Source: Delftia sp. PS-11
GTDB lineage: Bacteria; Pseudomonadota; Gammaproteobacteria; Burkholderiales; Burkholderiaceae_C
Assembly: GCF_029870285.1 (NCBI RefSeq)
Contig: NZ_JACSYA010000009.1
Span: forward strand, 62,001 to 126,000
Direction: 5' to 3'
DNA length: 64,000 nucleotides
A program made the translations under genes and the position numbers. Below are positions 1 through 9,000 of the stretch, one piece after another. How positions within the stretch are numbered: position 1 is the stretch's first letter; every line of letters begins with the position of its first letter. Below the pieces are notes generated by a model, which worked only from the letters and a program-made list of their open reading frames with translations, was not told where the DNA came from and searched no databases.

Positions 1-657
1 TTCGTCCCCTATCTGCTCGGACAGCGCCAGTACAGCGGCTGGGTGGCCCGGCTGGACCGCAGCGCCCCGTTCACCAGCCCCGACGCCTGGCGCTGCCTCG
101 ATGTCAGCGCCATCCATCCCGGCGCCCAGGGCTTCGTGGGTGCCGCCCGCCACGACGGCATGGTCTATTTCGTGCCCTATGTCGATGCCAACGACCGCCA
201 CGGCCGCGTGCTGCGGCTGGACACCCGGGCCGACTTTGCCGACCCCGGGGCATGGCAGGTCTTCGATTGCGCCAGCGTCCACCCGGGCAGCCGGGGCTTC
301 TTCGGCGCCGTGTGCGCAGGCCGGCATCTGTACTTCATCCCGCATTGCCGGGGGGCAGGGCAGTACCACGGCCAGATCACCCGCTTCGACCTGGGCGGCG
401 CATTTGACGATCCGGCCAGCTGGTCCTACTGCGACCTCAGCCAGGCCCACCCGGACGCCCGCGGATTCATCGGCGCGGTGGCCGCCCGGGGATACCTTTA
501 CCTGGCCCCCTTCGAGACCGATGCGGGCCGCCACAGCGGGGTGGCACTACGCCTCGATCTGAACTCGGAATGCGTGCCCTGGCAGCCGGCAGCCAGCGCG
601 CAATCCCTGCCATCTCTTCAACAGGTTTTGGAGCCTACATGTCGAACGAATCCCTGA
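1..657 (+). CDS. Partial repeat protein, beta-propeller-like, 5' end outside the window
   Basis: The frame is open from base 1, so the gene begins upstream; the GTG at 43 is only an internal candidate. About 218 residues are visible. They contain a repeat of 55-56 residues seen in at least three copies plus a leading partial one. Each copy has the pattern HP-x-x-x-GF-x-GA, then LY-x-x-P, then a short G-x-(L/T)R-(L/F)D segment and F-x-DP-x-(A/S)W. No catalytic motif is evident. The periodicity suits beta-propeller blades, but that fold is inferred. The last 19 bases overlap the start of the NRPS gene, so the two are probably translationally coupled and the protein may belong to the biosynthetic locus. 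I do not recognise a named family. Confidence 0.6.
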   Translation, partial: FVPYLLGQRQYSGWVARLDRSAPFTSPDAWRCLDVSAIHPGAQGFVGAARHDGMVYFVPYVDANDRHGRVLRLDTRADFADPGAWQVFDCASVHPGSRGFFGAVCAGRHLYFIPHCRGAGQYHGQITRFDLGGAFDDPASWSYCDLSQAHPDARGFIGAVAARGYLYLAPFETDAGRHSGVALRLDLNSECVPWQPAASAQSLPSLQQVLEPTCRTNP

Positions 658-3600
658 ACCAGGCACCCGCTGCCAAAGCCGACCGGGCGGTGGTGGAAGG
701 CATGCTGCGCCAGATCATGTCCAAGGTCCTGCCCAGCACCCCCAGCCCCGAGGATGTGCACATTCCCTTCCTGGAAATGGGAGCCAACTCGCTTGTGCTC
801 ATGGAGGTACAGCGCAGCGTCGAAGCCCGTTTCGGCCTGACGATTTCCATCCCGCAGTTCTTTCAGGAGCTGACCTGCATGGACGCGCTGGCCGAGTACA
901 TCGTGCACAACCAAAGCGCCATGGCTCCTGCCCAAGAGCCGCCCGCCCAGCCACAGCCCACTGTGACCCCCGTCGCAACAGCGGTGCCCGAGCCCGTGCC
1001 CGCGCCAGCCGCCATGCCGCAGGTGCCGCTGGCGCCGCTGGCGCTGCCGGCATTCACCCAGGCCGCCCCCGTGGCCGGCGAGATCGAGCAGATCCTGCGC
1101 CGCCAGATGGAGACCGCCGCCGAGGCCATCAACCAGGTGGTCGCGCAGCAGCTGCGCTTTCTCGGCGGCCTCGGACAGACAGCCACGCAACCCGTGCCGG
1201 TGGCCGCCGCCGCGCCTGTGCCGGCCGCGCCTGAGCCGGCCGTATCTGCACCAGCCACCGTGGCAGCAGCCCCGGCAGGCGCGGCCCGACCGACCGCGGC
1301 CCGACCGTCCTCGGCCCTGGTCAGCCACCGCATGCTGTCGCCGCTGGAAATCCGCGCCCGGGGCCTGACCGAAAAGCAGAGCCAGCACCTGGAGGCGCTG
1401 ATTGCGCTCTACACCAGCCGCACCCAGCGTTCCAAGGAGCTGACCGCGCGCGATCGCGGCGTGCTGGCCGACAGCCGCGCCGCCGTGGGCTTTCGCTTCA
1501 CCACCAAGGAAATGCTCTACCCCATCGTGGGCAAGAAGGCGCAGGGCGCCTATCTCTGGGATGTGGACGGCAACCGCTACATCGACATCACCATGGGCCA
1601 GGGCGTGACCCTGTTCGGCCACCATCCCGACTTCATCGACCAGGCGCTGGCCGATCCCGACAACGACGCGCTGCTGCTCGGGCCCCGGCCGCCCCAGACC
1701 GGCGAGGCAGCCCGGCTGATCTGCGAGCTGACGGGCATGGAGCGCGTCACCTTCACCAACTCGGGCACAGAGGCCGTGATGGCGGCCCTGCGCCTGGCGC
1801 GCGCGGCCACGCAGCGGCAAAAGATCGTGATGTTCGACAATGCCTACCACGGGCATTCCGACAACGTCATGGGCCGCCCCGTCTGGACGGACGGCGTGCT
1901 GGGCAGCGTGCCCGTGGCGCCCGGCATCACCCAGGGCTCGGTGGACGATCTGCTGCTGCTCGAATATGGCAGCGACGAATCGCTCGACTACATCCGTGCC
2001 CATGCGGGCGAACTGGCGGCGGTGATCGTCGAGCCGGTGCAAAGCCGCCGGCCGGACCTGCAGCCCCAGGCGTTCCTGCGCGCGCTGCGCCAGATCACCG
2101 AAGAGGCCGGCGCCCTGCTGATCTTCGATGAAATGATCACCGGCTTTCGCGCACACCCGGGCGGCGCGCAGGCCCTGTTCGGCGTGCGCGCCGACATCGC
2201 CACCTACGGCAAGGTGCTTGCCGGCGGCCTGCCCATCGGCGTGGTGGCGGGCGCGGCGCGCTACATGGACGCCATCGATGGCGGCGCCTGGAACTACGGC
2301 GATGCCAGCTACCCGATGGTGGACCGGACCATTTTCGGCGGCACCTTCTGCCAGCATCCGGCCGCCATGATCACCACCGTGGCCACGCTGCGGCATCTGA
2401 AACAGCACAGCCCCGGCCTGCAGGACGATCTGACGCGGCGCACGCGCCGCCTGGCAGCCGAGCTCAATGATTTCTTCGACCTCGAAGAAGTGCCGATCCG
2501 GGTCGTGCATTTCGGCTCGCTGTTCCGCTTCGCCTTTTCCTCGAACCTGGAGCTGCTGTTCTACCACCTCATGGTGCGGGGCGTGTTCATCTGGGAATGG
2601 CGCAACTATTTCCTCTCCACCGCCCACAGCGACGCCGATGTGGACTTCATCGTGCAGGCGGTCAAGGACAGCGTGCTGGCGATGCGCGAAGGGGGCTTCC
2701 TGGCCGAAAAGAGTGTGGCGGCCACTGCCGTGGCGGCCAGTGCCGTGGCGGCCCAGTCCCGTGTCGAGATGACCACCGCGCAGCGCCAGCTGGCGCTGCT
2801 GGCCGAGATCAGCCCCCAGGGCTCCATGGCCTACCATGTGACAGCCCAGCTGGCGCTGGGCGGCGACCTCGAACGGGCGGCCCTGCGCAGCGCCCTGCGC
2901 GAACTGATGCGCCGCCACGAGGCGCTGCGCTGCGTGGTCGATGGCCACAGCCTGCGTGTGATGCCGTTGCAGGCCCTGCCGGACGCGGGCCTGCGCTTCA
3001 CCGACCTGGGCGATGCCGCGCAGCCGCAGGCCGCGCTCGATGAAGCGCTGGCCGTCCAGGCCCGCACGCCCTTCGATCTCGGCAGCGGGCCGCTCTTCGA
3101 AGCCCATCTGTTCCGCCTTGGCCCGCAGCAGCACCGGCTGCTGCTCAAGGCCCACCACATCATCATCGACGGCCTGTCGATGAACCTGGTGGTGCAAGAC
3201 CTCAGTGCGCTGTACACCGCAGCCTTCACCGGCCAGAGCGTGCCGCTGCCCGAACCCCTGCCCCTGGCCCGCTATGCCGAATGGCGCAACAGCACGCGCT
3301 TCGACAGGCAGCAGGCCTATTGGCTGGAGCAGCTGCAGGGTCCGCTGCCCGTGCTGGACCTGCCGGTGGACCGGCCGGCCGCGCCGGTGCGCAGCTACCT
3401 CGGCGGGCGCCACAGCCGCAGCCTCGACGCCGCACTGATCCAGCGCGTGCGCGAGCGCAGCCGCGAGCATGGCTGCACCGACTTCATGCTGCTGTTCTCC
3501 GCCTATGCGCTGTGGCTGCACCGTCTGTGCTCCCAGGACGATCTGGTGCTGGGCCTGCCCGTCGCAGGGCGCGGCCTGCCCCAGAGCGACCATCTGGTGG

Positions 3601-6029
3601 CCTACTGCACCCACCTGATCCCGGTGCGCAGCCGGCTGCAATGGGAGCAGTCCTTCGCGGACTACCTGCGCCAGATGCGCACCACCTTGCTCAACGGCTA
3701 TGAAAACCAGGACTATCCGTATGCGCAGCTGATCGAGCTGCCAGCCTTCAAGTCCCTGCATGGCCAGCTGGTGTCCACGCTGTTCAACCTGGACCGTCCC
3801 GGCAGCGCACCGGCCATGGCCGGGCTGGAGGTGGGCTGGCTCTCCCAGCCCATCCACCATACGGCGTTCTCGCTGATCCTGAACCTCACCGAGGTGGACG
3901 GCGCCATGGTGCTGGAGTGCGACTTCAGCCGCGATCTGTTCGAGCCAGACAGCATTGCCCGCTATGTCGATGCCTTCGTCACCCTGCTCGAAGCGATCGT
4001 GGCCACACCGCAGCAGCGTGTCTGCGAGCTGCCCCTGCTGGGGTCGCAGGCCGCGCGGCAACTGCTGCAGGAATGCAACGGCACGGCCACCGGCGCCGGC
4101 CCCATGGCCTGCGTGCCGCAATGGTTCGAAGCGCAGGCCGCCGCTGCCCCGCATGATCCGGCACTGCGCTTCGGACAGCAGACCCTGAGCTATGCCCAGC
4201 TCAACAGCGAGGCCAACCGGCTGGCCCACTGGCTGCGCGGCCAGGGCGTGGGCCCGGATGTGGTGGTCGGCCTGCACCTGCAGCGCTCGGTCGAGCTGGT
4301 GGTGGGCCTGCTGGCCATCCTCAAGGCCGGCGGCGCCTACCTGCCGCTGGACCCGGCCTATCCCGCACAGCGCCTGGCCTTCATGCAGCAGGACGCGGGC
4401 GTCACGCTGCTGCTCACCCAGCAGGCGCTGCAGCCGCAATGGGCCGGCGTGCCGGGCCTGCGCGTGCTCTGCCTGGACAGCGAAAGCGCGCTGTACGCCG
4501 ATGCGCCGCAGCACAACCCGCAGCCCTGCGCAGACCCGAACCATCTGGCCTACCTCATCTACACCTCGGGATCGACCGGCCAGCCCAAGGGCGCGCTGAT
4601 CGAGCACCAGGGCCTGGCCAACTACCTGCGCTGGGCGGTGCAGCACTACCAGATCGGCCAGGGCGAGGGCGCGCCCCTGCATTCCTCGATCAGCTTCGAC
4701 GCCACCATCACCTGCCTGCTGGCGCCGCTGATGGCGGGGCGCACGCTGTGGGTGCTGGGCGAAAGCGAGGACGAGCCCGAGATCGAGGTCATCCGCGCGG
4801 CCCTGGGCTCGGGGCGCGACTGGAGCCTCATCAAGGTCACCCCGGCCCACCTTGAAATGCTCAACGCCATGATCGCGCCGCAGGATCTGGCCGGCACGGC
4901 CCGCGTCGTGGTGCTGGGCGGCGAAGCCCTGCTGGAGCGGCATGTCGCGCCCTGGCTGGCGCATGCCCCCGCCACCCGCCTGATCAATGAATACGGCCCC
5001 ACCGAAACCGTGGTGGGCTGCTGCATCCACGAAGTCACTGCGCAGGACCTGGGCCATGGCGATGCCGTGCCCATCGGACGGCCCATTGCCAACACCCAGC
5101 TTTACGTGCTCGATGCCCGGCGCCAGCCGGTGCCCCTGGGCGTCAAGGGCGAGCTGTACATCGGCGGCGCCGGCGTGGCGCGCGGCTACCACCGGCGCCC
5201 CGAACTCACGGCAGAACGCTTCATCGACCTCGGCCAGACCGGGCTGGCGTCCCATGCCCTGGCCGAAGGCGCAGGACGGCGCCTGTACAAGACCGGCGAC
5301 CTGGTGCGCCATCTGCCCGATGGCCGTCTGGTCTACCACGGGCGCATGGACAACCAGATCAAGCTGCGTGGCTACCGCGTCGAGCTGGGCGAAATCGAAA
5401 GCGCCATTGCGCGGCTCGACGGCGTGCGCGATGTGGTGGTGGTGGCCCAGCGCAGGACCGCGCTGGACCTGCGCCTGGTCGCCTACGTGGTGGCAGCGGC
5501 CGGCTGCAGCCTGCAGCCGGCTGCGCTGCGTAGCGCGCTGGCCGAAACCCTGCCAGCCCATATGCTGCCGGGCAGCTTCGTGATGCTGGAGGCGCTGCCG
5601 GTCAATGCCAACGGCAAGGTGGACCGCGCGGAGCTGCCTTCACCCGACAGCCATGTGCCGGCCAGCCAGGCGCCCCGGCTGGATGCCGGCGGCGAGGCCG
5701 AGCGCCGCGTTGCCGCCATCTGGCGGGAACTGCTGGGGCTGGAGCAGGTGGGGCTGGAGGACAACTTCTTCGAGCTTGGCGGCCACTCCCTGCTGGTGCT
5801 GCCCCTGCGCGACCGCCTGCAGCAGGCCTTCGGCCGCCCCGTGGCGCCGCTGGATGTGTTCAGGCTGCCCACCGTTGCGGCGCAGGCCCGCTTCCTGGCC
5901 GAGCCGCAAGCCGTGGCCGAGCCCGGCGCGGGCACTGGCTCCGGCCCCGATCAGGATGTGCTTGAACTGGCCCACCGCCGCCGCGAGGCCATCCGTCAGC
6001 AGCGAGACAAGAGGCAATACCGTGCGTGA
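639..6029 (+). CDS. Hybrid NRPS: ACP-aminotransferase-C-A-T
   Basis: Multidomain synthetase of 1796 residues. The ATG at 639 is chosen because a GGAG lies at 630-633 and the ACP begins soon after. Domains in order: ACP (about 15-90, phosphopantetheine Ser51 in GANSL), an Ala/Pro-rich linker (95-240), a class III PLP aminotransferase of the glutamate-semialdehyde type (270-690; DEMITGFR, Lys525 in YGKVLAGG), condensation (708-1150; HHxxxDG with His839/His840), adenylation (about 1157-1680; IYTSGSTG at 1307) and T (Ser1717 in GGHSL). By analogy with mycosubtilin/iturin synthetases, the aminotransferase should turn a beta-keto acyl-ACP into a beta-amino acyl chain, which the C domain joins to the amino acid. 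I read the adenylation code by eye as DATKVGEVGK, close to Asn codes such as DLTKLGEVGK. The gene overlaps the PKS gene by 8 bases. Confidence 0.93.
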   Translation: MSNESLNQAPAAKADRAVVEGMLRQIMSKVLPSTPSPEDVHIPFLEMGANSLVLMEVQRSVEARFGLTISIPQFFQELTCMDALAEYIVHNQSAMAPAQEPPAQPQPTVTPVATAVPEPVPAPAAMPQVPLAPLALPAFTQAAPVAGEIEQILRRQMETAAEAINQVVAQQLRFLGGLGQTATQPVPVAAAAPVPAAPEPAVSAPATVAAAPAGAARPTAARPSSALVSHRMLSPLEIRARGLTEKQSQHLEALIALYTSRTQRSKELTARDRGVLADSRAAVGFRFTTKEMLYPIVGKKAQGAYLWDVDGNRYIDITMGQGVTLFGHHPDFIDQALADPDNDALLLGPRPPQTGEAARLICELTGMERVTFTNSGTEAVMAALRLARAATQRQKIVMFDNAYHGHSDNVMGRPVWTDGVLGSVPVAPGITQGSVDDLLLLEYGSDESLDYIRAHAGELAAVIVEPVQSRRPDLQPQAFLRALRQITEEAGALLIFDEMITGFRAHPGGAQALFGVRADIATYGKVLAGGLPIGVVAGAARYMDAIDGGAWNYGDASYPMVDRTIFGGTFCQHPAAMITTVATLRHLKQHSPGLQDDLTRRTRRLAAELNDFFDLEEVPIRVVHFGSLFRFAFSSNLELLFYHLMVRGVFIWEWRNYFLSTAHSDADVDFIVQAVKDSVLAMREGGFLAEKSVAATAVAASAVAAQSRVEMTTAQRQLALLAEISPQGSMAYHVTAQLALGGDLERAALRSALRELMRRHEALRCVVDGHSLRVMPLQALPDAGLRFTDLGDAAQPQAALDEALAVQARTPFDLGSGPLFEAHLFRLGPQQHRLLLKAHHIIIDGLSMNLVVQDLSALYTAAFTGQSVPLPEPLPLARYAEWRNSTRFDRQQAYWLEQLQGPLPVLDLPVDRPAAPVRSYLGGRHSRSLDAALIQRVRERSREHGCTDFMLLFSAYALWLHRLCSQDDLVLGLPVAGRGLPQSDHLVAYCTHLIPVRSRLQWEQSFADYLRQMRTTLLNGYENQDYPYAQLIELPAFKSLHGQLVSTLFNLDRPGSAPAMAGLEVGWLSQPIHHTAFSLILNLTEVDGAMVLECDFSRDLFEPDSIARYVDAFVTLLEAIVATPQQRVCELPLLGSQAARQLLQECNGTATGAGPMACVPQWFEAQAAAAPHDPALRFGQQTLSYAQLNSEANRLAHWLRGQGVGPDVVVGLHLQRSVELVVGLLAILKAGGAYLPLDPAYPAQRLAFMQQDAGVTLLLTQQALQPQWAGVPGLRVLCLDSESALYADAPQHNPQPCADPNHLAYLIYTSGSTGQPKGALIEHQGLANYLRWAVQHYQIGQGEGAPLHSSISFDATITCLLAPLMAGRTLWVLGESEDEPEIEVIRAALGSGRDWSLIKVTPAHLEMLNAMIAPQDLAGTARVVVLGGEALLERHVAPWLAHAPATRLINEYGPTETVVGCCIHEVTAQDLGHGDAVPIGRPIANTQLYVLDARRQPVPLGVKGELYIGGAGVARGYHRRPELTAERFIDLGQTGLASHALAEGAGRRLYKTGDLVRHLPDGRLVYHGRMDNQIKLRGYRVELGEIESAIARLDGVRDVVVVAQRRTALDLRLVAYVVAAAGCSLQPAALRSALAETLPAHMLPGSFVMLEALPVNANGKVDRAELPSPDSHVPASQAPRLDAGGEAERRVAAIWRELLGLEQVGLEDNFFELGGHSLLVLPLRDRLQQAFGRPVAPLDVFRLPTVAAQARFLAEPQAVAEPGAGTGSGPDQDVLELAHRRREAIRQQRDKRQYRA

Positions 6030-9000
6030 ACCGATACCAGCAGGCTCTGAATCCCCTCTGGCAGATCCCTATCAGGAAGACGATGGCGGTGCCATCGCCA
6101 TCGTGGGCATGGCCCTGCGTGTGCCGGGTGCGGCCACGCTGGGCCAGTTCTGGACCCACCTGCGCGATGGCCGGGAATCGACCCGTTTTTTCACCGATGC
6201 CGAGCTGCGCGAGGCCGGTGTGCCCGAGGCCGATCTGTCCAACCCCTCGTATGTGAAAGCCTACGGCGTGCTGGAGGGCGCCGACCGCTTCGATGCCGCC
6301 TTCTTCGACATGTCGCCCCGCGAGGCCGAGGTGCTGGACCCCCAGCACCGCCAGCTGCTCGAATGCAGCTGGGAGGCGCTGGAGCACGCGGGCTACGGCC
6401 CGGGCTCGCCCAACTTCAAGGCCGCAGGCCTCATCGGCACCTTTGCCGGCGTCGGGCTCAACAGCTACCTGCTGCAGAACCTGGTGGGCCGCAACGACCT
6501 GATCGAGGCCCTGGGCGGCTGGCAGATCACGCTGGGCAACGACAAGGACTTCGCGGCCACCCGCGTGGCCTACAAGCTCGACCTGCGCGGTGCGGCCATG
6601 AACGTCAGCACGGCCTGCTCGACCTCGCTGGTGGCCACTGCCATGGGCTGCCAGAGCCTGCAGGCTTACCAAAGCGACATGGTCATTGCCGGCGGCTGCT
6701 CGGTCCATGCCCCGCTGGCCCAGGGCTACTGGTACCACCCCGGCGGCACGCTCTCGCCAGACGGGCGCTGCCGTGCCTTCGATGCCCAGGCGCAAGGCAC
6801 TTTTGATGGCAGCGGCGTTGCCATCGTCGTGCTCAAGCGGCTCGCCGATGCGCGCCGCGACGGCGACACCATCCATGCGGTGATCCGCGGCTTTGCCGTC
6901 AACAACGACGGGGCGCAGAAGGTGGGCTACACCGCGCCCAGCGTCGATGGCCAGGCGGGCGTGATCCGCGAGGCCCAGGCCATGGGCAATGTCGAGGCGC
7001 ACAGCATCGGCTACATCGAGACCCATGGCACAGGCACCGACCTGGGCGATCTGATCGAGCTGAGCGCGCTGAGCGCCGCCTTCCGGCGTGCCGGCGTGAC
7101 CGAGCGCGGCCGCTGCGCGATCGGCTCGGTGAAGACCAATCTGGGGCATCTGGACACCGCTGCCGGCACCACCAGCCTGATCAAGACCGTGCTGTCGCTG
7201 CAGCATGCGCAAATCCCGCCCTCCCTGCACTTCACCGCGCCCAACCCGCGGCTGGGCCTGGAGGACAGCCCCTTCTATGTCAACGCCGCCTTGCGCGAAT
7301 GGCCGCGCTGGGATGCCCAGCCGCTGCGCGCGGGCGTCAGCTCCTTCGGCATCGGCGGCACCAATGCCCATGTGGTGGTGGAAGAGGCCCCGCCGGCCAT
7401 GCCCGGCGATCCGGGGCGCCCCTGGCTGCTGCTGCCGGTCTCGGCGCGCAGCGCATCCGCACTGCAGGCCAATACAGAGCGCCTTGCCGGACACCTGGAC
7501 GGGCTGGCGGCAGCGCACCCTGCAGCAGCGCCTGCGCAGCCCTGGCTTGCGGACGTCGCCCATACCCTGCAGACCGGCCGGCGCAGCTTCAGCCACCGCA
7601 GCATCTGGCTGCTCGATGCCCAGTCCCGCAGCCTGGCAGGCACGGCAGGCCACTGGACCGGGCAGGCGCCCGAGCAGGCACCGGCCGTGGTCCTGCTGTT
7701 CTCCGGCCAGGACGCGCAGCATCCCGGCATGGCCATGGGCCTGTACCGCGACGAGCCCCTGTTCCGGCAGGAACTGGACCGCTGCGCCGCCATCGTGCGC
7801 CGCAGCCATGGCCTGGATCTGCTGGCCCGCCTGAGCGCGCAGCCATCGGCCGGCGGCCCCGACCCTGTCTCCGATCCGCTGCCGCTGTTCGCCGTGCAGT
7901 ACGCCCTGGCGCGCAGCCTGCAGGCCCTGGGCCTGCCGGTGCGTGCCATGCTGGGCTACAGCCTGGGCGAATATGTCTGCGCCTGCCTGGCTGGCGTGCT
8001 GAGCCTGGAGGATGCGCTGGGCCTGGCCGTGGACGGCGCGGCCCTGCTGTCGCTGCTGGCGCCCGGCCGCCTGCTGGCGGTATCGATGGCGCAGGAGCAG
8101 CTGCAGCCGCTGCTCGGGCCGGAGCTGGAGGTGGCCATGGTCACGGCACCGCAGCAATGCGTGGTCGGCGGCCCCGAGGCGGCAGTGCGCCGCCTGGAGG
8201 ACGAGCTGCTGCGCCGTGGCGTGGTCTGCATGGCCAGCCCCATCGGCCTGCCGTTCCACACCCGCCACATGGCCCCCTTTATCGAGGCCTACCGGCTCAG
8301 GCTGGCGCGGGTCCGCTTCAACCCGCCCGCCATCCCGTATGTGAGCTGCCTCACCGGTGACTGGATCCGCCCCGGGCAGGCGACCGACCCCGAGCATTAC
8401 CTGCGCCTGGCCGGACAGACCGTGCAACTGGCCCGGGGTCTGGAGACCCTGTTCGCCCAGGAGGGCGCGGTCTATCTGGATGTGGCGCCCGGCCAGTCCC
8501 TCAGCCGCCTGGCCCTGCTGCAGCCGCAGCGGCCCGATGCCCGGCACATCGTGCCCTGCCTGCCCGATGTCTGGAACAGCGGCGCCGCAGCGGATGCGCA
8601 GGCTTTCTGCAGTGCGCTGGCGCGCCTGTGGTGCCAGGGCATCGACATCGACTGGCCGGCGCTGTACCCGCACGAGCGCCGTGCCCGGGTGCCGCTGCCC
8701 ACCTATGCCTTCGACCACCAGCGCTACTGGGTGGATCCTGCCAGCCGCCAGCCGCAGCCGGTGGCGGCCCAGGCCGATGACGAAGGCCAGCGGCCCGATC
8801 CGGCGCAATGGTTTTACCGCAGCAGCTGGCGCGATCTGGCGCCGCTGCGTCCTGCGGTCGTGCAGGGCCGCTGGCTGCTGCTCGGCAGCGCCCACGGCAG
8901 CCCTGCGCTGAGCGATGCCCTGGCACAGGCCCTGCAATCCGGCGGGGCGCAGGTGACGTGCCAGCCTGCGCCGCCCTTCGAATGCCCGCAGGACTGGGAT

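Noticed and set aside
618..5561. 1647-residue open frame on the minus strand opposite the NRPS
   Set aside because: High-GC antisense shadow; His/Gln/Gly-rich with no domain, while the plus strand has full NRPS motifs.
5605..6021. Extension of the PKS frame upstream of the GTG at 6022
   Set aside because: Lies inside the NRPS T-domain coding region and has a Cys/Arg/Pro-rich shadow composition; KS similarity starts after 6022.
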